A stretch of DNA of 64,000 nt. Source: Rhodopirellula sp. (lineage in GTDB: Bacteria > Planctomycetota > Planctomycetia > Pirellulales > Pirellulaceae). The notes below the pieces were generated by a model, which ran no database searches, had not been told where the DNA came from, and saw only the letters and a program-made list of their open reading frames with translations. The stretch covers positions 62,557-126,556 of the forward strand of contig NZVD01000090.1 in assembly GCA_002701385.1 (NCBI GenBank), in the 5' to 3' direction. Positions within the stretch are counted from its first letter, which is position 1; each line of letters opens with the position of its first letter. Shown here in pieces: positions 51,923 to 60,587 of the stretch. Made by a program: the position numbers and the translations under genes.

Positions 51923-54010
51923 CTACTCGTTCTTGTCAACAAAGGATTGGTACCGTTGATTGTGTTTCTCTAATAGAACGGGGACTTCTGACTTCAACAA
52001 GAAGCCCTGATCGACAAGTTGCTCGCAAGCTTGCTCAAATGCATTTAAATAATCCATTCTGGAAGCATAGCGTTCTGCAATCGAAGGACGAGGGTCACCG
52101 TTTGCCTCCCGTTCGGCTTGGGTGATCGTAAACGGAAAGAAAGCTCCCGATAGTCCCACTAAGTCTGGCTGAGCCGGATTTCCATCCGGATACAAATTCC
52201 AACTTGCATAGGTCCCTAAAGGAACCGCAACTTCCGGCGGTTGCAAACAACCAATTTCGTTTCCATCCGAATCGGTTTTAGGAACCAGTACACGATAGTC
52301 ATTACGCATTTGCGGAGGATGTAATTCGATCATGGAGCGAGTGGACTCCCAGCGGTCTCCATAGAACCAATCGTTGGGCTGATGAATCACCGTGGGGAAA
52401 CGGACGCCGGGGATTTCCGGAAATCCGACCGTGTGTTGTTCCCAGTGCACCAACGAGCCGGACTTAATGGTTGGGATCACGCTTGGTGGCATTTTCTTAC
52501 CCTGTGCCCATCCGTCGAGTTTGAGCAGTAGGCTACGCATGATCGGCCGGAAGTCGGCAGGGTTCTTCAGATAAGCTGCTCCACCTTTCGTCGGCGGGTA
52601 GGACGCCGGACCATGTTGCGTACCTCCGAACGTGTAAAAACGTACATGTCGCTGGGCTCGAGCGTCTCGCGTACCCAACGGATCGGTATGGGGTAAGGAA
52701 CCAGCACGATGCCAATACTCCGAACTGGATTGAGTATGCATAATTTTGGGTAGCGTATGAGTTGCTCGAGCCTGCTCCAGCAAACCATCAGTACTGTCGT
52801 CAGTGTCTCGGAATGGATGCTTCTGTCGTTCATAGGCAAATGGAAATCGATCGACGGGATAGTCATGATTGAGCCGTTGCCCCGAAAACCGGGTTGGCTG
52901 AGCGAAACGGTGATTGAAAGATCCTAATCCTCCACCCGCAACATGAGGAACGAGGCCGTCGAAGACTTTCTCACCAGTCTCTGATTCATTGAAGCCGGAG
53001 TAAAGGAATTCCCTTAGATATCGCCCAGCCTGGGAAATACCAAAAGCGTGAGCCCTTTGCAAAAATGGCTCGCCTTCGAGGAGCAATGGGTTGCCCTCAC
53101 CCTGTCCTGTTTTTACGGCATCGATCAGATCACGAACGGAAGTAAAACAGGTTCCGTGAATCTGAGGTGAATGCGCCATGTAAATGAGTTCATAGATTTG
53201 CCCCGACTCTCCTTTAGACCTCAGATAAAGATCAATGTGCTTTTGATCTCCTCCCAGCGGGTTTGTTGTTTCCGTGATTTCCGTAAACCATTGATCACGA
53301 GGAACGAGAGTCCGTGGACTGCGAGCGTGAGGTCGCTTGGTAAGTGTCGCCTCACTAATATGGTGATAGTCATGTTGGAACGAACCATGCCCTGCTCGAG
53401 TAATCCCTCCGAATTCTTTGCCAGAACCTAACGTAAACTCGTACCGCACCAGCCCTTTGACATCGGGGCCGAGTGTTGGTGGGTAGAGTTTTAATCTGGA
53501 TGTGCCGGCTAGCAACTCACCATCCCAACCACTGGAAATCACCGTCCAGCCATGTTCCATCAGAAAGCCATTGCCGGCGTGAGCCGGAGTGTCCAAGCTG
53601 TTACCACCTCGGGCGTCGTTAAAGAAATCTAACGAACGCATGTTGCCACGATTGTTGACGTCATAAAGGACGGCGCCGCTGGATTTTGTCGGGTCGCTCG
53701 GAGTAAGTATGGTCAAATCAGCAAAAAACCGTACCAGACCATCGCTGTCTGTGGCTGCGAGTTCAAGGTCTACGACCTGGCGATTTTGGCGTAACTTTGG
53801 ATTTAAAGCGAAGTAGACTTTGCCTCGTAACAGGTCATAAGTTCCTGTCTCTCCGAATTCCTTTCCCTCGGCGAAGCGTTGCCTGCTTTCAATTTCAAAC
53901 CGCTCTACTTTGGCACGTAAAGAAGAAGGCATTAGAAATGCCAACACTAACAGTGAGAAGCTGATCGAGAGCTGTCGGGGAATTGAAAGTGATGAGATTG
54001 ATGATCGCAT
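51923..54010 (-). CDS. Secreted alpha/beta-hydrolase-domain protein (Abhydrolase_10-like)
   Basis: Signal peptide; AHAFGISQAGRYLREFLYSGFN (GxSxxG nucleophile elbow); GGTQHGPASYPPTKGGAAYLKNP; DFFNDARGGNSLDTPAHAGNGFLMEHGWTVISSGWDGEL. Confidence 0.75.
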   Translation of the reverse strand: MRSSISSLSIPRQLSISFSLLVLAFLMPSSLRAKVERFEIESRQRFAEGKEFGETGTYDLLRGKVYFALNPKLRQNRQVVDLELAATDSDGLVRFFADLTILTPSDPTKSSGAVLYDVNNRGNMRSLDFFNDARGGNSLDTPAHAGNGFLMEHGWTVISSGWDGELLAGTSRLKLYPPTLGPDVKGLVRYEFTLGSGKEFGGITRAGHGSFQHDYHHISEATLTKRPHARSPRTLVPRDQWFTEITETTNPLGGDQKHIDLYLRSKGESGQIYELIYMAHSPQIHGTCFTSVRDLIDAVKTGQGEGNPLLLEGEPFLQRAHAFGISQAGRYLREFLYSGFNESETGEKVFDGLVPHVAGGGLGSFNHRFAQPTRFSGQRLNHDYPVDRFPFAYERQKHPFRDTDDSTDGLLEQARATHTLPKIMHTQSSSEYWHRAGSLPHTDPLGTRDARAQRHVRFYTFGGTQHGPASYPPTKGGAAYLKNPADFRPIMRSLLLKLDGWAQGKKMPPSVIPTIKSGSLVHWEQHTVGFPEIPGVRFPTVIHQPNDWFYGDRWESTRSMIELHPPQMRNDYRVLVPKTDSDGNEIGCLQPPEVAVPLGTYASWNLYPDGNPAQPDLVGLSGAFFPFTITQAEREANGDPRPSIAERYASRMDYLNAFEQACEQLVDQGFLLKSEVPVLLEKHNQRYQSFVDKNE

Positions 54011-55389
54011 TAGGCTTTATCAGAAAAGAAGGTATAGTACGGTCCGGAGTCTACCAGTCGTTGTAGGTAGAGCGCTAGTTCCCGCAGATGGTAATCTCCC
54101 CACATACAGGCTTCGCCGCGAGGGACTCGAGAATCATCAGACATGTAGTCCCATCCACGAGGCCGGTGGTAAACGCTGTGGAGTAGCAAGCCCTGATGTT
54201 CCGGATCGCTACAGAGATAGGGTGCACTGAGTAATGATTGAGCTGTCACCAAGCCGGCTTGTGTGTACTTATCGCCGTCGCTACCTCGTTGATTCAAATA
54301 CCGCCCGAGTCGCAACAACCCTTGGGCACCGATTGCCGCAGCCGAACTGTCGATCGGTTCATAGGCATTGAACGGATCGGAAGTAGTATTGAGATAATCT
54401 CCTAACTGCTGAAGTCCGGGGGCGCCGGTATCCCAATAGGGAATGCCATCGGTGGGTGTGTTTTCAATGAAGAAGTCGCAACTGGCCTGAGCGGCTTTAA
54501 GCATCATGGCTTCGATTTCTTCACGGCCTCCATAGAGATCCAATTCAGCATCATCGATGGTGTTGAGGTATTCAAGCTGTTCCGGGTAACCGGTCATGAT
54601 CCAGGCCAGCCCACGAGTCCATGTTGAAAACGGCGAGTATCCCTGTTGCGTACTCGGACAACGATATCGGCCATCGATGACATTGAAAATACTTTCATGG
54701 GCAACTCGTCCCCACTGATCGTAATCATCGCGTCCTTCATCATAGTAAACACTGTAGCGAGCTGTACTTTTGGCATGTTGTAGCATTCGGTCGAGCAGGC
54801 AAACGCGGTCATCATTTTCATGCATCAGCTCATGGCCCAGTGCATGTCCCATCGAGAGGCTGCGGAGACTTCGGATGGTGTCACAGAATAAGGAATGAGG
54901 GCCATTGAAAGAGTAAATAAAACCATCGCCATCGATCGTTTCTGACCAACGGTAGGCTTGTACTGCTGCACTACTTTTGAGTGCCATTTCATAGAAATTC
55001 AGTTCCCATTGATCGAAGGGGAGTCGACCTTCAAACATGAGTCGGCGTAGTGCGCCATAGGTACTGACGTTGTTGAAGCCATGGTCATGAACACCAAAGT
55101 GCGTGACATGGGATGCCATGTGCTCGACAGTTGCCTGTCTTCCGATATCGAGGAATTCGGAGTCACCGGTTGCGTCGTATTGAATAATGGCAGAGCCGAA
55201 TTGAAAGCCCTGAGTCCATTCGGTCCATCCTTGTGCGACATACTGTCCCTGGATCGTGAAGACGGGAGTTCCGTCACTGCGATCACGTTGTGAATCAAGC
55301 AAGGAGATCTTCTGAGCCGAGACATTCCAGAAGTTCTTCAACAGAGGGCTTAGGGACTCAAGAGTCGGTGCTTGCTTCAAATCGATCAT
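54010..55389 (-). CDS. GH88/unsaturated glucuronyl hydrolase-like six-hairpin protein
   Basis: GRVAHESIFNVIDGRYRCPSTQQGYSPFSTWTRGLAWIMTGYPEQLEYL; FFIENTPTDGIPYWDTGAPGLQQLGDYLNTTSDPFNAYEPIDSSAAAIGAQGLLRLGRYL resemble GH88 motifs. Confidence 0.7.
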   Translation of the reverse strand: MIDLKQAPTLESLSPLLKNFWNVSAQKISLLDSQRDRSDGTPVFTIQGQYVAQGWTEWTQGFQFGSAIIQYDATGDSEFLDIGRQATVEHMASHVTHFGVHDHGFNNVSTYGALRRLMFEGRLPFDQWELNFYEMALKSSAAVQAYRWSETIDGDGFIYSFNGPHSLFCDTIRSLRSLSMGHALGHELMHENDDRVCLLDRMLQHAKSTARYSVYYDEGRDDYDQWGRVAHESIFNVIDGRYRCPSTQQGYSPFSTWTRGLAWIMTGYPEQLEYLNTIDDAELDLYGGREEIEAMMLKAAQASCDFFIENTPTDGIPYWDTGAPGLQQLGDYLNTTSDPFNAYEPIDSSAAAIGAQGLLRLGRYLNQRGSDGDKYTQAGLVTAQSLLSAPYLCSDPEHQGLLLHSVYHRPRGWDYMSDDSRVPRGEACMWGDYHLRELALYLQRLVDSGPYYTFFSDKA

Positions 55390-55451
55390 GAACGCTTTTC
55401 CACTATAAAAACAGGGTTACAAGCTCCACCTTATCAAAACTACCCCCAATA

Positions 55452-55544
55452 AGTGACACCCACTCTTAAGAAATCTCCTGAATCAGTGTCACCCACTCTT
55501 GACCGGTCGCATCAATCAGTTCCATCAATCAGTGCCACCCACTC
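55452..55544. promoter_or_regulatory. Three imperfect direct copies of AGTG(A/T/C)CACCCACTC upstream of the sigma-54 activator gene
   Basis: Copies at 55452-55465, 55485-55498 and 55531-55544, each containing the AGTG-N5-CACT dyad. Confidence 0.6.
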
Positions 55545-55571
55545 GTTGTAAATCCTGATGTGGGTGAATTC

Positions 55572-55621
55572 ATCATTTTGATAACACAGCACTTAGGATG
55601 TATGGTATCATATTGATAACA
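55572..55621. promoter_or_regulatory. Two operator-like dyads ATCATNTTGATAACA just upstream of the activator start codon
   Basis: ATCATTTTGATAACA (55572-55586) and ATCATATTGATAACA (55607-55621), 14/15 identical, 35 bp apart, each with ATCA-N3-TGAT inverted symmetry. Confidence 0.6.
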
Positions 55622-55634
55622 GGAGCAAATCAAC

Positions 55635-57494
55635 ATGTTGGATTCATTATTACAAATCAAAGTAACGGATGCGGATCATCCTCAGCAGGTCGCAGCGGTT
55701 CTTGGCATGCAACCCTGGAGTCAGGGATGTGTCATCCAAATGGTCGACGGGATTCGCTGGTTGGAACTTGGCCGTGTTGGTGGCGCAGTTCCTGACGAAG
55801 CCTCGCTACAACTAGCTTTGGATTCCGATGAAATAGTGGGTGGCACCGATTGGCTTTGCTTTGCCTGTCGAAGTGAAGTACAGGACAGTCCTGAGCAATA
55901 TTGTGTGGCGGTTCAGTGTACTGACAAAACGATGGCACTCGAGACATTAACTGCCATTAGCAAATCCTTGTTAAACGGGATAGTACAGTGGCATCGGCAT
56001 CAGCAATTGCACGATCGCGTGTTGAGAACGGAGACGATTTTACAAATTGCCGCTCAGTGGCACGGGATCAAGCAAACGGATCAGTTAATTTCCGAGATAG
56101 TCGAAGCCTCGACGCGGTTACTTAGTGCTGAACGCGCCAGTCTTTTTCTATGGGACAAAGAAAACGCTCAGTTGGTGGCGCGGCCTGCTATCGGCGTGGA
56201 TGGTCATGAATTGCGAGTGGCTGATGATGCTGGTGTGGTTGGCGAAGTTTTTCAGTCAGGGCACTCGCTTCGAATTGATGAAGTGGAAGGTCGGGATCAG
56301 ATTAACCGTGAGGTGGATCGGAAGCTAGAGTTTACGACTCACAATTTGATTTGTTGCCCTTTGTTTGACCGTCAGGGAGAGGTGATCGGGGCATTTGAAG
56401 TTCTCAATAAACATCAAGGTACATTCAGCTCGGCAGACTTAAAGGCGTTGGAAGATTTAGCGCAACATGTAAGCTCGGCTTTGGAGGAAGCTCAGGAAGT
56501 CGAGCAGATTATTGCGAGTCGCAGTATTATTGCGGAGCAGGCAGCAGAAGGTATTTCATTAATTGGAGAGTGCCCTCAGATTGTAGCGTTGCGAACGACG
56601 CTGGAGCGAATCGCGAATACTGATCTGGCGGTATTAATACTGGGTGAGAACGGCACTGGTAAAGAGGTGGTCAGTCAGTTACTTCACTTTCAAAGTGACC
56701 GTCGGGATGAGCCACTAGTCGCGGTTAACTGTGCGGCGATTTCCGAATCACTGTTGGAAAGTGAGTTATTCGGGCATGTTCAAGGGGCCTTTACGGATGC
56801 TCGGGAGGATCGCGAGGGCAAGTTTGAATTGGCGAGTCGTGGAACGTTGTTACTCGACGAAATCGGAGACATGAGTCTCTCTGGTCAGGCTAAGCTCTTA
56901 CGTGTTCTAGAAGATAAAATGGTAGTGCGTGTGGGCGGATCGATTCCCATTTACACGGATGCGCGAGTAATTGCTGCGACGAATCAGGATCTAGGAGAGA
57001 TGGTTCGGGAGAAACGGTTCCGCGAGGATTTGTTTTACCGGTTGAACGTCATGACGGTGGCAATGCCTCCGTTACGAGAACGCGGCGACGACATCATTTT
57101 ATTAGCCGAGTATTTTCTCCGGGAACTTTCAGCAAAGGCTCGGCGCAAGGCTCCACGGATCACAGCCGGTGCGCGTAAAAAGCTATTGAGTCACCGTTGG
57201 CCTGGCAATGTGCGTGAGTTACGGAATCTGATTGAGCGTATCATTTACCTCAGCGATTCGGAAAAATTGGAGGCGAGTGATTTACAGTTTTCAGATGCTC
57301 TTACAGAAGCTTCCGTATCACCCGACTTCAGTGGCACGTTAAACGATGCGACCAGAGAGTTTCAGATTCAGTTAATTCGCTCTGAGATTAAGCGTTGTCG
57401 CGGGAACATGACGACTGTAGCGCGCCAGCTTGGTCTTCATCGCTCTAATCTTTACCGGAAGATGGGTCAATTGGGAATGAGCTTAGACGAGTAG
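55635..57494 (+). CDS. Sigma-54-dependent (NtrC-family) transcriptional activator with N-terminal GAF domain and C-terminal Fis HTH
   Basis: LILGENGTGKEVVSQLLH Walker A; ELFGHVQGAFTDAREDREGKFELASRGTLLLDEIGDMSLSGQAKLLRVLE; RFREDLFYRLNVMTVAMPPLRERGDDI; HRWPGNVRELRNLIER; Fis-type HTH MTTVARQLGLHRSNLYRKMGQLGM. Confidence 0.97.
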   Translation: MLDSLLQIKVTDADHPQQVAAVLGMQPWSQGCVIQMVDGIRWLELGRVGGAVPDEASLQLALDSDEIVGGTDWLCFACRSEVQDSPEQYCVAVQCTDKTMALETLTAISKSLLNGIVQWHRHQQLHDRVLRTETILQIAAQWHGIKQTDQLISEIVEASTRLLSAERASLFLWDKENAQLVARPAIGVDGHELRVADDAGVVGEVFQSGHSLRIDEVEGRDQINREVDRKLEFTTHNLICCPLFDRQGEVIGAFEVLNKHQGTFSSADLKALEDLAQHVSSALEEAQEVEQIIASRSIIAEQAAEGISLIGECPQIVALRTTLERIANTDLAVLILGENGTGKEVVSQLLHFQSDRRDEPLVAVNCAAISESLLESELFGHVQGAFTDAREDREGKFELASRGTLLLDEIGDMSLSGQAKLLRVLEDKMVVRVGGSIPIYTDARVIAATNQDLGEMVREKRFREDLFYRLNVMTVAMPPLRERGDDIILLAEYFLRELSAKARRKAPRITAGARKKLLSHRWPGNVRELRNLIERIIYLSDSEKLEASDLQFSDALTEASVSPDFSGTLNDATREFQIQLIRSEIKRCRGNMTTVARQLGLHRSNLYRKMGQLGMSLDE

Positions 57495-57569
57495 CTCTGT
57501 TGAAGGCGGAGGTGGTGCTTACATTGCCCCCTTGCCGGCGTATTGCTTTTGGTTAGGATAGAAACTTCA

Positions 57570-57642
57570 GCCCCTATAGCTCAACTGGCAGAGCATCTGA
57601 CTCTTAATCAGAGGGTTCTAGGTTCGAGTCCTAGTGGGGGCA
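57570..57642 (+). tRNA. tRNA-Lys (anticodon CUU)
   Basis: GCCCCTATAGCTCAACTGGCAGAGCATCTGACTCTTAATCAGAGGGTTCTAGGTTCGAGTCCTAGTGGGGGCA folds as a cloverleaf; anticodon loop CTCTTAA. Confidence 0.95.
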
Positions 57643-58408
57643 CTTGAGGCATTTGCAGACTGCGGAATAGACGGGCAGCGTCCTGCAACTGCCTTTTTCT
57701 ATGCGGTTTTTTAGTCACTAAATTTCCTGTGCCGCACCCTGCACCGCCGTGCTGCACCATATTTGCACCAGCGCAAGCACGGATCAAATCTGATTTTTGT
57801 ACCTGAGCGTAATGTCTCTTATAAGTCTTTGGATCGTGTCCTACCCAAGCAGATTCAAGCGAACCACCATAAGCTCTTTCGATCTCATTCGCTCTGGTTG
57901 AGCGCATGTTATTACAGATCGCAGGCCATGGCTGATGACCTGCCTTCTTGATGATGTCTTTAAATGGCTTATCAATACTGGTGCCATACTTACGCAAGGT
58001 TGGAAACAACCAAACCTCGGCATCATTGAGACTCTCCAGTAACTCCATTAGGTACGGTTGAATTTCGTCAAATATAGGGACGGTACGGATAACAGAATTC
58101 CCATACTCGTCCTTTCGCTTTGCATCCTTGATATTGATCGTCGAATATTCAGCTTCGAATTTAACGTCCGACACTTTGATGCTAAGCGGCTCAGTCTTTT
58201 GCGCTCCCGTCCATCTCCAGATGGCTATTAGGAGCCTCCACTCTACGCATGGTGCTGCCTCAATAATTTCCTGAATCAGCTCAGAGTTCACCTCAAAGCA
58301 TCTACACGCTGGCTTCTGCTCTCTCCCACGTTTAATATGATCAAACACATTCTTATTAATTAGCTCTCTTTCGACAGCAAATTTGAATAGCGATCTCGCA
58401 TTAGCCAT
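57608..58408 (-). CDS. Tyrosine recombinase/integrase, C-terminal catalytic portion (N-terminus truncated, probably inactive); C-terminus encoded inside tRNA-Lys
   Basis: WRWTGAQKTEPLSIKVSDVKF (box I region, Arg replaced by Gln); NNMRSTRANEIERAYGGSLESAWVGHDPKTYKRHYAQV (box II/Tyr region of planctomycete-type integrases); C-terminal PPLGLEPRTL is the reverse-strand translation of the tRNA 3' half. Confidence 0.8.
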   Translation of the reverse strand: MANARSLFKFAVERELINKNVFDHIKRGREQKPACRCFEVNSELIQEIIEAAPCVEWRLLIAIWRWTGAQKTEPLSIKVSDVKFEAEYSTINIKDAKRKDEYGNSVIRTVPIFDEIQPYLMELLESLNDAEVWLFPTLRKYGTSIDKPFKDIIKKAGHQPWPAICNNMRSTRANEIERAYGGSLESAWVGHDPKTYKRHYAQVQKSDLIRACAGANMVQHGGAGCGTGNLVTKKPHRKRQLQDAARLFRSLQMPQVPPLGLEPRTL

Positions 58409-58572
58409 TAATAAGGAATGATAAAATTAAGCCCGAACGAATTAAGCTACTGGATAAATTAGATTTCGATTGGAAGTGAAAGCAAACTTTCTTAATTCCA
58501 AAACAAGTCCACAATCCACATTTTGGTGTACTAACAAGTAAACAACACTCTGTTTACTAAAGGTCACCAATT

Positions 58573-58884
58573 ATGAAACTCTACACCGCTAAGAAGATCA
58601 GAAGTCTCTACAATTCTGGTCAATCAGTTCGAACGATCAGCAGGCAGTTCGGCATTAGTAAAAGCTATTGCTATCAGATTCTAAGAAATGAAGTCTGCTT
58701 CGATGTTTTCTACAAGCCACAGACTCTCAAGACAAAAGTTGATGTAGATGCTGCGTGGGCTCTCATGAAAGAGCACAAGACTCAAGCTCAAATCGCTCAT
58801 GAGCTATCAACAGAAGAGAATCGGATCTCTCCCTCCTTAGTCGGATACCATCTTCGGCGCAGATGGGAGGAAGAGCGAGAATAA
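58573..58884 (+). CDS. Small helix-turn-helix DNA-binding protein
   Basis: MKLYTAKKIRSLYNSGQSVRTISRQFGISKSYCYQILRNE: resolvase/Hin-type HTH pattern; second HTH-like segment TQAQIAHELSTEENRISPSLVGYHLRRRW. Confidence 0.65.
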   Translation: MKLYTAKKIRSLYNSGQSVRTISRQFGISKSYCYQILRNEVCFDVFYKPQTLKTKVDVDAAWALMKEHKTQAQIAHELSTEENRISPSLVGYHLRRRWEEERE

Positions 58885-59014
58885 TGTTTTGTATTTTATT
58901 TATTCAAGTGAAATTGAAAGTGCCCGGAAAACGCTCAAAAGCTAAGAGTGCTAACGAGTGCACAGCCCTTCTCCAGACCAGAAATGTTTGCTTATTGCGT
59001 CTGGAGGTGGTTGG

Positions 59015-59644
59015 ATGATTGATTATCGAATTATTAATTTCTCTCATTCGCTAAGAGATCTAGAAACCGGCCAAGCTGCTGAAAGGTTCTTTAGGACTCT
59101 CAGCAGTCATCATAAGGAGATTGATCTCAGGGGTGTCTCATCCAATGTGGATCAATGGAAGTTGAAGGAGAAGACCGATGATGGCTCAGTTTGGATTTTT
59201 GAAGATAAAGTAGAAGTCAAAATTGACTCGCCTCCAGTAGATCGAGGACGACATAGGTTTGCGAGAATGGGAACGATATGGATCGACAAAGAGAGTAGAG
59301 GTTTCAGTTTAGCGCCGGTCAAAAGATGTATTTCATCTGTACAGGACAAGTTAGAGGAAATGGCGCTACCTCTGTTCCTATGCATAAAACCGTATGAGCT
59401 AGAACATGGTTATAAGGAAATTTTCCATCATTCAAAACGGAGACAACACGCTTTAGTTCAACTGGTTCTGAGCTTAGGGTTTCAACATATGAATCAAGAT
59501 TCGTGGAATATTGCCTGTGAAGGTAGTACCATAGAATTTCAAGAAAGAAACCGAGAGTATCCGCTAGAAATTCCTTTTCTGATCTGGATTCCAGAGACCT
59601 GTGCAGAATCTGATTACAATTATTTCTTTTCATTCTTAAGGTGA
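59015..59644 (+). CDS. Hypothetical protein (~209 aa), no family recognised
   Basis: Open frame, start ATG 59015 (MIDYRIINFSHSLRDLETGQAAERFF...), ends 7 bp before the WD40 gene in the same orientation. Confidence 0.55.
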   Translation: MIDYRIINFSHSLRDLETGQAAERFFRTLSSHHKEIDLRGVSSNVDQWKLKEKTDDGSVWIFEDKVEVKIDSPPVDRGRHRFARMGTIWIDKESRGFSLAPVKRCISSVQDKLEEMALPLFLCIKPYELEHGYKEIFHHSKRRQHALVQLVLSLGFQHMNQDSWNIACEGSTIEFQERNREYPLEIPFLIWIPETCAESDYNYFFSFLR

Positions 59645-59651
59645 AACAGCC

Positions 59652-60587
59652 ATGAGATCGCTAGTCTCAATACTTTTACTTCTACTCCTAGTGAACTGCG
59701 TGTGGGGACAACAAACTGAATTAACACCTGAATCTAAACAGGAGACAAAGACATTTGAAGGGCATGATGGCTACATTTCTAGCGTAGCTTTTAGTCCGGA
59801 CGGCAAGACAATTGCAAGTGGAAGTACTGATAAAACAGTTAAACTCTGGGACGTCGACACTGGTGCAGAGCTAAAAACATTTGAAGGGCATGATAATGTG
59901 GTTTGGGGCGTAGTCTTTAGCCCGGACGGCAAAACAATTGCAAGTGGAAGTCAGGATAAAACTATCAAACTATGGGATGTCGACACTGGTGCAGAGCTAA
60001 AGACGTTTGAAGGCCATGATGGTGATGTACTTAGCGTAGCCTTTAGTCCGAATGGTAAGACAATTGCAAGTGGAAGTAACGATAAAACAGTCAAACTATG
60101 GAATGTCGACACTGGTGCAGAGCTGAAGACGTTTGAAGGCATTGGTTATCGCGTAGCCTTTAGTCCGGATGGTAAGACAATTGCAGGTGGAAGACTTGGT
60201 ATCAAACTATGGAATGTCGACACTGGTGCAGAGCTAAAGACGTTTGACGGCATTATTAATAGCGTAGCCTTTAGTCCGGATGGTAAGACAATTGCGAGTG
60301 GAAAATTTGGTATCAAACTATGGAATGTAGACACTGGTTCAGAGCTAAAAACGTTTGAAGGCCATGATGACTATCTTATTCTTACCGTAGCCTTTAGCCC
60401 GGACGGCAAGACAATTGCGGGTGGGAGTGGTCCACTTATCAAACTTTGGGACGTAGACACTGGTGTAGAACTAAGAACGTTTGAAAATCATGATGGCCGT
60501 ATTTATGGCGTAGCCTTTAGTCCGGACGGCAAGACAATTGCAAGTGGGGGTGGTAAAACAGTCAAACTCTGGAGAGCCGATAATTAA
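59652..60587 (+). CDS. Exported WD40-repeat protein, seven blades
   Basis: Signal peptide MRSLVSILLLLLLVNCVWGQ; seven repeats of TFEGHDxxxxxVAFSPDGKTIASGSxDKTVKLWDVDTGAELK. Confidence 0.95.
   Translation: MRSLVSILLLLLLVNCVWGQQTELTPESKQETKTFEGHDGYISSVAFSPDGKTIASGSTDKTVKLWDVDTGAELKTFEGHDNVVWGVVFSPDGKTIASGSQDKTIKLWDVDTGAELKTFEGHDGDVLSVAFSPNGKTIASGSNDKTVKLWNVDTGAELKTFEGIGYRVAFSPDGKTIAGGRLGIKLWNVDTGAELKTFDGIINSVAFSPDGKTIASGKFGIKLWNVDTGSELKTFEGHDDYLILTVAFSPDGKTIAGGSGPLIKLWDVDTGVELRTFENHDGRIYGVAFSPDGKTIASGGGKTVKLWRADN
59745..60580 (+). repeat. Tandem DNA repeats encoding WD40 blades (~126 bp unit, two shortened units)
   Basis: Recurring near-identical tracts such as gtcgacactggtgcagagctaaa[ag]ac[ag]tttgaagg and gtagcctttagtccgga[ct]gg[ct]aagacaattgc. 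Confidence 0.9.

Noticed and set aside
59745-60580. Possible CRISPR or satellite array
   Set aside because: Repeats are in-frame WD40 blades of ~126 bp with no spacers of CRISPR type; no cas genes recognised in the window.
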